Assembly: GCA_947471745.1 (NCBI GenBank)
Contig: CANJKZ010000170.1
Location: 3,934,001-3,998,000, forward strand
Source: Closterium sp. Naga37s-1
Taxonomy: Eukaryota; Streptophyta; Zygnematophyceae; Desmidiales; Closteriaceae
DNA: 64,000 nt
Reading direction: 5' to 3'
The notes beneath the pieces were generated by a model. The model had not been told where the DNA came from and did not search any database. It saw only the letters and a list, made by a program, of their open reading frames with translations. The position numbers and the translations under genes are program-made. Positions 22,001 through 33,533 of this stretch are shown one piece after another (position 1 is the stretch's first letter; each line of letters begins with the position of its first letter).

Positions 22001-24916
22001 GACGGGACACCTGGGGTGAGGAAGAGCGGCGGGGGGGGGAGCGGGGCAGTGCGGTAGGGGAAGAGACGGTAAAAGGGTACCGACTCGTCAAAGGTGACGT
22101 CCTGAGAGGCGAAGACACGACGCGAGGTGGGGTGGTAAAACTGCCAGCCAGGCGCGTCAGGGACAAAGCCAAGGAAGACACAGGGAACGGCACGGGAGGA
22201 GAGCTTGTCCGCGGACGTATCGCGGACAAAGGCTCAACATCCCCAGACTCGGAACACCGACGCATCACCAACCTCCCCCGTCCAACGCAGGGTGGGCGAG
22301 GTCTCCGGAACGGAGACACGGGGCCCAGAGGTTGAGCTGATGCGCGGCGTACTGCACTGCAAACGGCCACAGGAAATGGGGGGCAGCTGCATGGATCATG
22401 GAGGTACGAGCGACCTCCATGACAAGACCAATACGGCGCTCAGCAACCCCATTCTGCTGCGGAGAGGCCGGGAGAGTGAACGTCTGGCGGATGCCGTGCT
22501 CCGCACAGTAGGCTGCCAAGAGGTCAGAGGAAAACTCGCCACCTCTGTCAGAGTGCAGACGTAGGACAGGAAAGTCCGACTGGAACCGCTGGCGGAGCTG
22601 GAGACGAGCAGCGCGGATCCAGGGGATCAAGACATCAGGGACCTCACCCTTGGTACGCAAGGGGAAGACCGTGGTGTAGCGCGTGTAGTCGTCGACGACC
22701 AGCAGAAAGTACCGCTCGTGGCCCTGTCCCCGGACGCGGGAAGGGCCCCACACGTCCAGGTGGAGAGTCTGCAGGGGAGCTTCTGTGGGAGGGAACGAGG
22801 AAGAGTGGGGAGCGGCGCGCTGCCGCCCCTCAACACACGGAAGACAGAGAGGAGCAGGCGAGGGTGGCAGAGGAGGGAGAACCCTGGGAAGACCAGAGAC
22901 AAGGTACCTGGAGTGCATGCCGCGAAGGCGCTGCACTGACGGGTGACCAAGGCGGTGGTGCCAGAGGACAGTCCTGTGCGACAGGGAGCGACACGAGCAG
23001 GGGGCCGACAGCTGACCTGACGCAGACGTAGACGCAGACGCAGACGCAGCTACCTGAGGGGACTCAGTGGTCAGTGTGTACAGGTCCGACCCCGGCTGCC
23101 GAATGAAGGTAGCCAGGTGACGACCCGTCTGGGCACACGTGCAGTGCGTCACACGCTCGTAGGCCGGGGTGAACTGGTGAACACCCGCGTCCTGGAGCGC
23201 GGACCGCGCCACCAATTTCGTAGAGAACGAGGGGAGGTAGAGGCCCGACAGCGTGCCAGACGGGACAGCAGGACAAGGGAGGGCAGTGGTGGAGGTCGCA
23301 AGGACCGGACCCCCTGAGGGGTCAGCCAGGGAGACAGCAACCGGTCTAGGAAGCTGCTCGAGGGCTGTGCGGTCGCGAAAGAAACAGCGGGAAGCACCTG
23401 AGTCGAGTGTGAAGGTGTGCAGTGCCTCAGTAGGTGCGGTACCAGGAGACGCAGACGCACTAGCACCTAGGGCAGCAGCCTCACCAGGACCTGAAGCAGC
23501 AGACGCGCTAGCACCTAGAGCTGCAGCCTCACTGGTCCCAATACCCGGGTCGGGCGGTACACTCAGGTAGCAGTCACCCTCAACACTAATAGTCAATGCA
23601 TACATAGCAGCAAGGATAGCATCATAGTCAAGAGCAAAGATATCAATTCCCTTCTTAAGCAGATCAGCCCAGCGGGGCAGCTCAGAGGCGTCAGGAAGCT
23701 GCTCGCGCCAGGCGTCGTCGAGGCGAAAGAAACAGCGCTGTGCCGTGTGGAACCTCCCACAGGTCTGGCCAGTACGGTCACATGTGCGGATGACGTACGG
23801 GCAGGCACCCCCACCCCCAGACCCCCCACGCTGAGAGTACCACTCACGGAGCTGCTGGGGCGAGGGAGTCTCACCGGGACGCTGCTGCTGCTGCCTCTGG
23901 TCACCGCCGAGCCCCCCACACTGCACCGTTCCACCGCGCCCGCCACCCGCTCCACCGCCGCCACCACTGCCACCACCGCCCCCACCACCCCCACCACCGC
24001 CGCCGCCACCACCCCTTGTGCCGCCACCGACCCCCCCACCACCCGCGCCACTCCCACCTCCGCCACCACCCCCGCCCCCCCCACCCCCTCCACCGCCGCC
24101 GCCCCCGCCTCCACCTCCACCACCCCTGCCCCCCTTGCCCCTGCCGCCCTTGCGCCTCCCACTAGGAGCAGACGCGGCCCCGACCCCCTCAGCTCCGAGG
24201 TAGTCGACAGCAGCAGCAGATGCAATGGAGGGGAGGAGGGGGGAGGGGGAGCACCCCTCAAAGAAGGGGGTCCGGGGGTCACCACGAGAGGCACCTACAG
24301 CTACAATGCTCTTTTCAGCTGCTAGGAGTTCCTTCTCGAGGAGGTCGACAGTGAGGTCAGTGGGGGAGAGGGCGAGAAACTGGTCCCTGACAGTGCGAAG
24401 GGAGTCAGGGAGGCAGGTGACTAGGTGGTACAGTGTGAGGTACATCGGGGGGGGGTTCTTGGCGAGAAAATCGAGGGGGAGTGCGGCACGGTAGCGGAGG
24501 TCACTGGTACGGAGGTGGGTGATGAGGTCAGCTACAGTGGCAAAGGCGGACAGGTCGGGGAAGAGGTAGGGCAGTGAGAGACGGCCTATAGCAGTAGTGG
24601 CAGGGGAGGAGTAGCGCGCGACTACTGCGTCGTACAGCTCCTTAGCGGTCTTATGCTGGCCGAAGTGCTCGCGCTCATCTAACGGCAGGTGGCTGCGAAC
24701 GGCTAGGCGAGCGTGAGCATCACGGGTCTGCCACTGGGAGCGAGCAGTACTGTCAGCAGTAGTGGGAGGTGCGGGAGCAGCGCCTGACGTGTGGTCATAC
24801 AGGGAGACATCATCCTTGGCAGTGATCTGGAGGAACAGGTGGAGGTCATCTAACCAAACCTCAAACTTAATCGGGCGGCCCTCAGCGTCAAAGGTGAGAA
24901 TAGAGGGAGTGGCCAT
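19018..24916 (-). pseudogene. Copia-2 Gag-Pol polyprotein, frameshifted
   Basis: The start ATG at 24916 (MATPSILTFDAEGRPIKF) is shared with Copia-4 and Copia-5. In order: Gag, a glycine tract of about 75 residues, the finger C-x13-C-x3-H-x4-C (near 23755-23790), protease (FTLDSGASRCFF, near 23400), pre-integrase WHHRLGHPS, DD35E integrase (LDVWGPSR, HSDRGGEF, GVAERR), a repeat-rich linker, RT (ILVYVDDLVFA, near 20000) and RNase H (SCEAEIYATA). Relative to Copia-5 it has one extra G near 22325 that shifts the frame after integrase, a TGA at 22234 and a TAG at 21694. The second half (21594-19018) is otherwise open. Confidence 0.9.
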
Positions 24917-25560
24917 AGTGGCAGTAGGAACAGTAGTAGTAGTAGCAGTAGCAGTATCAGTTGCAGCTGAAGCAGTAGTACGGTAGGAACGGGAACAGGA
25001 GTTGCTGCAGGTGGGGCACAGTAGGGCGGCGCGGCTTGGCCAGGGCGGCGCGGCTCGGTTCGGGCGGCGCGGCTCGGTTCGGGCGGCGCGGCTCGGTTCG
25101 GGCGGCGCGGCTCGGCTCGGGCTGGGCTACGCGGCGGTGCGCGACTGGGGGCGTGCGCGTGGGCGGCTGTAGCGGGCGGGCCGTGGCTGCGCGTGGGCCT
25201 GACTAGCGCGCGGGCGGCGGCCTAGAGAGGGCGTTGCGGCGGCCTACGGGCGTGGCTGCGACGCTCTAGGCGGCGGTCGACGGGCGGCTAGGGGCTGCTC
25301 GTGGGCGGCGCCGGTCGCACGGGCGGCTAGGGGTCGGCGCGCGCTCAGAAAAGGGCCGCGCGCGGGCGGCTAGCGGGCTACGCGGGCAAAAAAAAAACGG
25401 GCCGCGCGAGCGACTAGCGGGCGACGCGGCCGAAAAAGTGGGGCGCTCGAGGGCGCACTAGGCGTGAGGCGCACGAGGGCGCGATTAGGAGAAGGCGCAC
25501 GAGGGCGCAACTAGCGGAACGATGGGCCCTTAGGTAAGCGGTCCTAGGGCTAGGACCTAC
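24917..25560 (-). repeat. Copia-2 GC-rich leader with 19-bp tandem repeats
   Basis: This untranslated leader lies between the primer site and the gag ATG. At about 25027-25130 a 19-bp unit (GGGCGGCGCGGCTCGGTTC) is repeated about five times, followed by irregular GC-rich sequence. The other family A elements have leaders of similar make-up but different units. Confidence 0.75.
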
Positions 25561-25573
25561 GCTCTTAATACCA

Positions 25574-25699
25574 TGTCAGAAAGAACAAGTGATTGAACTA
25601 TGAACATTGGTGATACAAGTAGCAAACCCTAGAATGATATATCCCTTAAAGGCTAACCCACTACAGCCTACACAGCAATAACATATATAATGTTTGACA
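25574..25699 (-). repeat. Copia-2 5' LTR
   Basis: 126-bp partner of 18664-18789, followed on the minus strand by the primer-binding site TGGTATTAAGAGC. It carries a TATATA stretch close to its start, a possible promoter element. Confidence 0.92.
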
Positions 25700-26423
25700 T
25701 CGGTTGATATATGGTCCCGCTTTCTCTCCTTGATGCATTTTGACCGATGTCAGCTGGCTGAGCAGGCGACTCATTGTGACTAGATCTGTTGCCATGTATG
25801 AGTTGCGCAGGTGCTCCCAAGAGGCGTACGCGGGTGCCCACTCTGATTTGTAGGAGCGAATGCCGAGCTGTTCTTCGGGGGAGAGATTCCGAAGCAGAGT
25901 GGTGTACGCGAGAAGAGATTCGTGATAATACTGATTCTTCTCTTGGATGGTGCCTTCCGTCGGAAACGGTAAGCTCCCGTCATAGTACATCCAGATTTGC
26001 GCGGTTGTCGCAAGGAGCTCGAACTCGAAGCTCCAAGTGCAGAAGTCCTTTTCGTTGAAGGGAACTGATGTCTTCAGCTTTGAGGTCAGAACGAATTTTG
26101 TCTGCATTGTTGCAATTGTATCTGAATGTGCGCGTTGTTAACTGTCTTGTGCAGGAGCTGAAGCTTGACGGTTGTCAAATGTGAACGACCTCTCGGAGTT
26201 GACACGGCGGTCTTCTCCAGGGAGAGGGAGTCCAACAACTCCACGTGCATACCTTGAGCCATTGACGCTCATTGTCCCATTGATGGCTTTCAAGGGCGTT
26301 GATGCGGGCGACCAGCTGCTCAACGAGAGCGGCGCTGACGGAGGTCACCGCTGATGGTGCAGTGGGTGTTGTTGCTGATGGTGGGCCCGAAGAGTCTGCA
26401 GTGGCTTTTCCTTTTGGAGCCAT
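25700..26423 (-). pseudogene. Copia-B Gag, 5' part with possible 151-bp intron
   Basis: The first segment, ATG at 26423 to 26253, encodes exactly 57 codons starting MAPKGKATADSSG and ending NERQWLK. The frame then meets AAG|GTATGC at 26252. At 26102 a CAG precedes ACAAAATTC, which continues in frame as TKFVLTSKLKTSVPFNEKDF and on through ELLATTAQIWMYY to 25700, where Copia-2 is inserted. Splicing 26252-26102 would join the two parts without a frameshift. Alternatively translation starts at the ATG at 26107 (MQTKF). The intron is inferred from consensus sites only. Confidence 0.7.
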
Positions 26424-26528
26424 AGTGATGCAGAATCCTTAATGATGTAATGAATAATTTATAAAGGGATTGTTCTGACAAGAACAAGAACTTGGTAGGC
26501 CTTATAATCCACTCTAGCTCTCAAACCA

Positions 26529-26986
26529 TGTTGATATAACTGAAGGATCGTAGTGGACAGGATAAGGTTACCAAGTGTGGAAGAAAACTATGAAGTCTCT
26601 GTAGTGACCTTGTTGATTAATTGAAAGAGAACAAGATAATTATAAGATGTAAGTACAGGGATATAAATAGCATTCCTAGCTAGCCATGTACTCTGAGGGG
26701 TACATTCCCTTATTGACTGAATTGCATTGCTACAATAACCCACGACTATTGCCATTCTATACAGTTACCACGTTCCACTTCGTAACTGCCTCGTGCAGTT
26801 ACTAGGCAGTCAAGGGTCACGACTGTTGACTGTCTTCGACCGTTGACCTTCGGGTGACCCTCAGACTTCCGCGTGCTCTATATGAGCTATTGCGGTACTA
26901 GTACAGGCGTACACTTCGTTATGGAGTGACGCGAGAGTGGGGAACCTTCGGGAATGTTTTATGATAACCTTTCGGTTATTCCGACA
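26529..26986 (-). repeat. Copia-B 5' LTR
   Basis: 458 bp, homologous to 13141-13584, with ACCGT just outside it. Its inner edge abuts the primer site TGGTTTGAGAGC. Confidence 0.9.
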
Positions 26987-27577
26987 ACCGTAATGCATGT
27001 CTGCATATTTCAAAGAGATATCTTGTCGATCATCATCACAAAAGGTTGAGTGGCGCCCCACTATGACAGTGAAGCCATTTTCAGCTGGACTTGATCGGTG
27101 TAGATATTTCTTTGGGATTTGCAGACTGTATTGCGTTGTCACAGTTTTGTTTATACTGCTGAGTTCCCCCCCATGCTAGGCTGGGGAAGCGGTAGTATAA
27201 TATTTATTTGTTAACCGACACAGAATATTAGTTCGTTCAAATTAAAACTGGGAGACATATTCATCAATTCATTTGATGAATATGCTTACGTCTCGTGTAT
27301 ACTAGATGGTATACACAAGGAGAAATACAATGATCGCTTGGTTGGTCAGTCATTGCATTTCACTACTGATTCAACAGAAAGATACATGGCCAGCTAAGTT
27401 ATTATGAAGCACAATTAAGTCTGCCATATACCTAAGAGGTATAATTATCAACTTTGTTCAAAGTTTTTTTCTTTTCATTTAACCATTTTTTAGGTTTTTT
27501 AAAAAATAGTGAAAAAAAATACTAGGTCCAGTCGATTGCAATAGGTTGCTCCGCAACCCAAAAAAAAAAATCAGATC
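26987..27577. other. Unassigned AT-rich sequence with a hairpin cluster
   Basis: This is the right-hand continuation of the host locus of Copia-B. The minus strand between about 27140 and 26987 is open and reads GFTVIVGRHSTFCDDDRQDI, possibly an exon, but I recognise no family. Four perfect-stem hairpins lie at 27256-27284, 27295-27316, 27427-27443 and 27450-27465. No terminal repeats were identified. Confidence 0.4.
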
Positions 27578-28221
27578 TCACATATCTGAGTCAGAGTCAG
27601 AGTTCACATATTCTATAGGAGCATGCTCAACCACACCATCAATCTCTACAGTGGCCTTCCCAGCCCTTGAAGGCTCCTTGTGCCTTGCGGCAAGTGCGGT
27701 AACAGGCCAGCGCTTCTTGTTGTTGCGCCAAATCTCTACAACTGCAGGCAAATTTAGCTCATAGTTCAGCAATGACATGCACAGGAGATCATTAAGCCTA
27801 TAGTCCTTAATACTCCCTCTCTACCACGTCGTAATGAGATTCTGTCGAGAGAAGCCTCTCTCGCACTCAACAGTGCTAATGGGCAGGACTGCAATCACCA
27901 CCCACTGTCAAATGAGGCCGGGGTACGGCTGCTGCCAGTCGGGAGTCTTTAGGATGGAAGTCAATCCCGCGTGGAACTTCCGCTCACTCTTAGGAGCTTT
28001 GGCCAGGACTGGGCACAGTGTCCTCAGCTCCTTCACAGCCCGTCTTTTGTTAATGATTGCGATTAACAGAACAATGGAGGGGATTAGTGCTTGTCAGGAT
28101 TTAAATGACCCGTCGAGCTTGCAATCAGATTAAGAACTAACCAGGTAGGATCTCCGGGGAATCATCGATATGAAACAGGGTGACTAGCGACATGAGCCAC
28201 TTCAGCCACTGTGCCTACCAT
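27578..28221 (-). pseudogene. hAT-2: 3' end of a hAT-type transposase gene
   Basis: This is homologous to the end of exon 4, intron 4 and exon 5 of the hAT gene at 56-59 kb. It reads LVTLF and EILPG before a GTTAGT donor, then AVKELRTLCPVLAKAPKSER, VLPISTVECERGFSRQNLI (hAT dimerisation motif) and PAVVEIWRNNKKR, ending SDSDSDM-stop at 27578. The acceptor AG of intron 4 reads AA (GCAA) and a stop follows ITTW, so it is non-functional. It lacks the in-frame TAG of the 59-kb copy: TTAG there reads ACTG here. Its 5' side is cut off by the Copia-3b LTR at 28222. Confidence 0.85.
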
Positions 28222-28361
28222 TGTCACAATGTAAAAGTTAACTAAAAAACAGAAAGTACAAACAAGATATATGAAAACCTAACCCTAGTGCAAGTACAAA
28301 AATAACACAAGGGAGAACACCTAGACTAGAACTACACAAGCTATAGAAATATAGTTTGACA
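28222..28361 (-). repeat. Copia-3b 3' LTR
   Basis: On the minus strand it begins TGTCAAACTATATTTC and ends ACATTGTGACA. It is related in its ends, but not in its body, to the other family A LTRs. ACCAT lies immediately outside and is not repeated at 37312. Confidence 0.78.
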
Positions 28362-28577
28362 CACCCCCATAGTCTAGGTGACGGTAGTCCTGTAGAAACA
28401 ACAAGAGCAAGCAACGGTCACAGGACCAGTCCACAAGAACAAGACAAATCTCAGGGTGGAGCTCAAAGTCACCACACACTCCGAGAACAAGCAAGGGGCC
28501 ACAAGGCCAGTCCACATGCAGGTATATAGCAAATATATATAGATGCAAGAGTACAAGACATGCAGGACAATGCATCT

Positions 28578-31111
28578 CTACGTAAGCAAGTGAGGACGGG
28601 CAGGCACAAGGCCAAGCTGGGTGCAGAAACGCTGGTGGTCACAAGGCGGCAACACCTTGGTGAAGATATCTGCAGTGTTGGCCTCAGAGACCACACGGAC
28701 CACGCGGGCCTGGCCACACTGCTGCAACTCACGCAGAAGGAAGTAACGAAGCTGGATGTGCTTCGCCTTCCCAACCAGTCGGGGCTCCTCACACAATAGG
28801 ACAGCAGACCTGTTGTCAGCGAACAAGACTGGGGGAGAGCGAGGCCGCTCACCAAGGTCGGTGAGAAGGAAAGACGGCCAGCGAAGCTCCTGAGCGGCCA
28901 TGGCCGCGGCGTACACCTCGGCCTCACAGCTGGAACCGGCGACAGACGACGCCCGAGTCGACCGCCACGAAACAGCACCTGCCCCGAGGCTAAAGGAGTA
29001 CCCCTGTGTAGACCGACGCGTCTCCGCGTCGTCGGCCCACGACGAGTCCGAGTAACCTGTAAGTGTAACTGGCTGCTTCCCTCCAAGGACAAGTCCCATG
29101 CCTGATGTACTCGCCACATACTTTGCCACCCTCTTAGCCGCGTACCAGTGGGAAGGCCGGTGTCTCCCAGGCGCAACAAAGCGCGCTAGGACGCTAAGAG
29201 GGTAAGCTAGGTCTGGGCGAGTGCAGGTCATCAGGTACATGAGACAACCCACCAGCTCAGGATATGGACCACTGGACTCAAATGGCTCGTCCGAAGATGG
29301 AGCCGTGAGCCCATGATCCACACCAAGAGGGGTGAGCTGTACCTTGGAGAACGGGAAGCGAAACCGCTTGAGGATCTGCTCGACCATATGCGACTGAGTC
29401 AGCGTAATGGTGCGAGCTGCCCTGTCCCTGGTGATCTGCAGGCCAAGGTAGTGCTGCAGCTCACCAAGGTCAGTGCAAGTGTGTCTCCTCAGCAGTTCCT
29501 CCTTCACGGAGGCCAGCGCGCGTCGGTCGGGAGTGGCGAACACCAGGTCGTCGACGTAGACCAGGACAAAGAACGGGGTCGAGCCACGGCGAACGAACAG
29601 TGACGGGTCAGCAGACGACGGAAAGAAGTCAAGAGCTGCAAGGGTCGAGCGAAGTGTGTCGTGCCACTCACGTGGAGCCTGACGCAGGCCGTAGACTGGT
29701 CGACGCAGTTGCCACTGGGTCCCAGGTGGGAAAGAGCCAGTGAAGCCAGGCGGGCGACGCAGCCAGATCTGCTCGTGCAGGCTCCCCTGAAGGAACGCGG
29801 TGGAAAAGTCCAAGGAGTGCAACTCGTAGTCGCGCTGTGCTGCAATATGCAGCAACACCCGAAGGGTACTCATCTTCGGCGTGGGAGCGAAGGTCTGGAA
29901 GAAGTCCACCCCCTCTCACTGACTGAAGCCTCTCGCCACATAACGCGCCTTGAACACAGGTGGTGATCCAGGCGGCCGCTTCACCTTGTAGAGCCATCGG
30001 CCACTGACGACGTTCGTCACAGGTGGTGGGACTGCGTCGACGTAAGTGCCTGTGGACCTATAAGATGTCAGCTCTGCCTCCTCAGCTGCTATCCAGTACG
30101 AAGCCCAGGGTCCCGAGATTGCCTCGGCGTGAGTGCGAGGGATCGGGATGTCAAGGGCGTCTGGATCCCCCTCAGGGGCAAGTAGCATGGCGCAGAGATG
30201 AGGAACAGCGGCCGCAAGGAAACCAAGCTCGAACTGCCTGTCCTCGAGGACCTCTACGGGAAAGACAGGAGCACCCCCAGAGAACGGAGAACGAGCAGGG
30301 CCACTCACCACGTGAGCGGCGTAGTCAAGGCGGTGGGAAGAGGCAAAGCCAGCGACAGTGGTAACAAGAGCTGAGACAGACGACAGAGGTGCAGTCGGGT
30401 GAGTGACCAACGCGGACAAAACACGGGAGACGACAGGACGGGAGGAATGGAGGTAGTCGGACAACGGGTCGTGAAGCACAGTGAGGGACGACTCAAGGGG
30501 CTGTGGAAGGACAGGAGGAGGTGGAACACGCGAGCAAAGAACAAGGTGGAACGGACCGTCTGCACGGTAACGGGACCGACGACGCTCTGGGGACACAGCA
30601 CGACTGAGGGGGGAACGACGAGTCCACTGGGACGAGGAAAGGGACTCAACAGGGGGAACAGGGGGGGACGGTAGGGGACCACGAACAAAGCGTGCAGGTG
30701 CTGGGTCGGGGAGGTCGCGTAGTCGCAGTCGCTGCTGCTCCGCCTCCTTTCGTGTCTGCTGCGACGGTACCGGCCCCTGCTGCTGCTCCTGTTGCTCCGC
30801 CTCTGCCCTCTCCTGCTGCGACTGCAGCTGCACCCGCTGCTACGACCGGGACTCCTGCGCTACCCTCTCCTGCTGCGGCCGTGAATCCTCCTCTACTCTC
30901 TCCTGCTGGGTCTGTAACTGCACCTGTTGCTGCGGGTCGGGCTCCTGCTCTACCCTCTCCTGGTGCGGCCGGGACTGCTCCTCTACTCTCTCCTGCTGTG
31001 TCTGTAACTGCACCTGCTACTGCGGGCGGGACTCCTGCTCTACCCTCTCCTGGTGCGGCCGTGACTCCTCCTCTACACTCTCCTGTTGCAGCTGTGACTC
31101 CCCCTCTACTC

Positions 31112-31144
<33 letters not shown>

Positions 31145-33533
31145 ACTGCTACTGCTGCTGCTGCTGCTGCTGTGCCCCCTCAAACCGAAGGAGACGCTGC
31201 TCACGGGTCAGGAAACGTACAGTGCGCGGTGTAGGTGCCACAGTGCCAGTGCCTCCAGCTCCAGCACCCCAAAAACCAGCACCTCCAACACCGACACCCC
31301 CGGGGCCTCCAGTACCTCCCGCAGGAACACCCCCAGGCTCCGCAGCAACCGGCGGCAGAGAAGGACGAGGAGGAAACTGCGGGACGGACGGGAAGCCAGG
31401 GGGTGAGGCGGGGCGAGGCCGCCGACTCGAGGCTGCCGTGTCCTCCACAGAGGTGACCTCCACGCCCACAACCCCTGCACCCCCAGAACCGACACCACCA
31501 GCTCCTACAGCCCCAGTACCCTCACCCTCCGCAACTGCACCTCCCGCACCCCCAGACACGACAGGGACTGGACGCTGTGGGGGGGACGACTGCGGTGTGA
31601 CGTGCGACACACCTCACGGGGCAGGACGCGAAGGGGGTGGAGCTACCGGGGCGACTGGGGGAGGCTCAAGGGTGAGGAACAGCGGGGGGGGAAAGACCTC
31701 AGTACCTCGGTGGGGGCGACTCCTGTAGTAACAGACAGACTCGTCGAACGTGACGTCCTGAGAAGCGAAGAAACCGCAGGTGACCAGGTCGTAGAACACC
31801 CAGCCGGAGGCGTCCAAAGGGAAGCCAAGAAAGACGCAGGCACGAGTGCGCGGAGACAACTTGTTCGCGCCAGGGGCGCGAACGTGAGCCGGACAACCCC
31901 AGACACGGAAGTCAGCTGCTACACCCTGTAAACGTGTCCAGAGAGAGACCGGCGTCACCCGTGGCCGTGCGTCACTGGGCCACAGGTTCAGCTGGTGCGC
32001 GGCGTAGCGGACCGCCTGAGGCCACAAGAACTGAGGGGCACCGGCATGGCACATGGAGGTCTGGGCAACCTCCATGACCAGGCCGATGCGACGCTCGGCT
32101 ACCCCGTTCTGCTGCGGCGAGGCTGGTAGCGTGTACGACTGAATAACTCCCCGACCCTGACAGAACGTCTCCAAACGAGTGGAAGAAAACTCACCACCAC
32201 GATCCGAGTGTAGGCGAAGCCCACACAGACCCTGGGCACCACCCCACGCTAGTAGCCACGGCTCGAGGACGGTAGGCACGTCGGCCTTCCGTCGCAAGGG
32301 GAAAACCGTGGTGTAGCGGGAGTAGTCGTCCACCACAATCAGGAAGTAGCGCTCCTGACGTGGTCCAAGGACCGGGGAGGGGCCCCAAACGTCCAAGTGC
32401 AGGGTCTGGAAGGGAGCCGTGGTGGGGGGGAACGAGGAGGAGTGAGGGGCAGCGCGCTGCCGACCCTCGACGCAAGGAGGGCACAGCGGCGCAGGCGAGC
32501 GAGGAAGCGGGGCAAGCGACTCTGGGAGACCTGAGACCAGACGGTAACGTGGCATCCTACTGAGACGTGGGAACGACGGGTGACCTAGACGGTGGTGCCA
32601 GAGGACAGACGGGTGGGTGAGGGAGCGACAGTCGCACGACACAGCAGCTACCTAACCTGACCTGACCTGGCCTGACCCAGTGCGGTGGGACCCAGTGTGT
32701 AGTGAGTACAGACCAGAGCCCGGCTCTCTGTGAAAAGTGGCCAGAGGGGCCCCAGTGGAACCGACTGTGCAGGAGGCAACAGGCTCGTCCAGTGGGAAAG
32801 TGGTGACTACACCTAGGTCGTGGAGGTGACTGACACCCACCAGGTTCCTAGAGAACGAGGGGGTGTAGTAACCTGTAAGAAAACCTGAGGGAGCCGCCGG
32901 ACACGGAAGAGTGGTGGTGCTGCGGGCAACTACACGTCCCACAGAGGGGTCAGCCAAGGCGACAGTGACTGGAGTGCGCAGTGGCGTGAGGTCAGTACAG
33001 TCGCGAAAGAAACAGCTAGACGCTCCAGAGTCTAGGGTGAAGGAAAGCTGTGCAGTCTGTGGGGTCGCACCCGAACCAGCTACAAAGGCTAGTGCTAGAC
33101 TAGTGGTAGCTGCAGCTCCTATACAAAGACCCTTAGAGGCGCCTGGACTAGAAACAACACACGCACCAAGACTGGAAACACAGGTCTCTACTCGTGCAGC
33201 TGGGAAAGGTCCTAGACCAGGTAGGTGAGACTCAACTAGTGCAGCAGTGCGCTGGCGAAGTCGCGAGGGCCAGTGCGGTGTAATGGCGTGAGGACCAAAA
33301 TGCCCACGGTGGAGGTCGTCGAGTCGACGGTAGCAGCTGGACGCAGAATGATCAGGACTCCAGCAGGTAGTGCCAGCACCAGGGCCTGTCAGGGCCCGGT
33401 ACCCGCAGGGGCCGACGTCTCGCCCACTGCTAGCTGAGCCACTGCTGAGGGCTCCACACTTTGGACCCGCAGGTCCCCACTGCCGGGAGTGCTGCGGCTG
33501 GCCCTGCTGCTGTAGAACTCGACTACAAGCCAT
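28578..33533 (-). pseudogene. Copia-3b Pol: protease to RNase H, broken by stops only
   Basis: One frame runs almost 5 kb. It contains the finger CGYRALTGPGAGTTC...H-x4-C (near 33410-33340), protease FTLDSGASSCFFRD (near 33030), WHHRLGHPS, DD35E integrase (LDVWGPS, HSDRGGEF, GVAERR), a linker with polyglutamine, RT (YVARGFSQ, FVLVYVDDLVFA) and RNase H (SCEAEVYAAA). Stops are TAG at 32652, TGA at 31614, two TAGs inside the CAG tract (31143, 31149) and TGA at 29916. Each is one C-to-T change from the CAG or CGA found in relatives or neighbouring codons. I see no frameshift. Confidence 0.88.
30848..31180 (-). repeat. 90-bp repeats and (CAG)n tract in the Copia-3b linker
   Basis: GGGACTCCTG-type units recur near 30848, 30938 and 31028, a period of about 90 bp (30 codons). 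Next to them (31119-31173) is a CTG run with two CTA interruptions; read on the coding strand it is polyglutamine with TAG codons. Confidence 0.7.

Larger units (their letters stand above)
18664..25699 (-). mobile_element. Copia-2: family A Ty1/copia nested in Copia-B gag
   Basis: This 7,036-bp element has 126-bp LTRs (18664-18789 and 25574-25699) that differ at a single position. TCGGT is perfectly duplicated outside (18659-18663 and 25700-25704). The primer site reads TGGTATTAAGAGC on the minus strand (25561-25573), and the polypurine tract CTATGGGGGTG adjoins the 3' LTR. Excision restores the gag frame of Copia-B. Despite the young LTRs, its polyprotein carries a frameshift and two stops. 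Confidence 0.95.
13141..26986 (-). mobile_element. Copia-B: Ty1/copia element of a second lineage, host of Copia-2
   Basis: LTRs at 13141-13584 and 26529-26986 flank a minus-strand gag-pol. ACCGT is perfectly duplicated outside (13136-13140 and 26987-26991). The primer site is TGGTTTGAGAGC (26517-26528). A purine tract with GAAGGGGAG precedes the 3' LTR. Without the nested 7,036-bp Copia-2 the element is about 6.8 kb. Protein sequence differs clearly from family A: it has a canonical zinc knuckle and another pol linker. The two LTRs differ by several substitutions and a 14-bp gap, so it is older than Copia-2. Confidence 0.92.

Noticed and set aside
23747..24325. Plus-strand frames of Pro/Thr/Ala repeats opposite the glycine tract of Copia-2 (also at 54.0-54.6 kb)
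   Set aside because: They are antisense shadows of the GGX-coding tract; the minus strand carries the conserved Gag-Pol frame.
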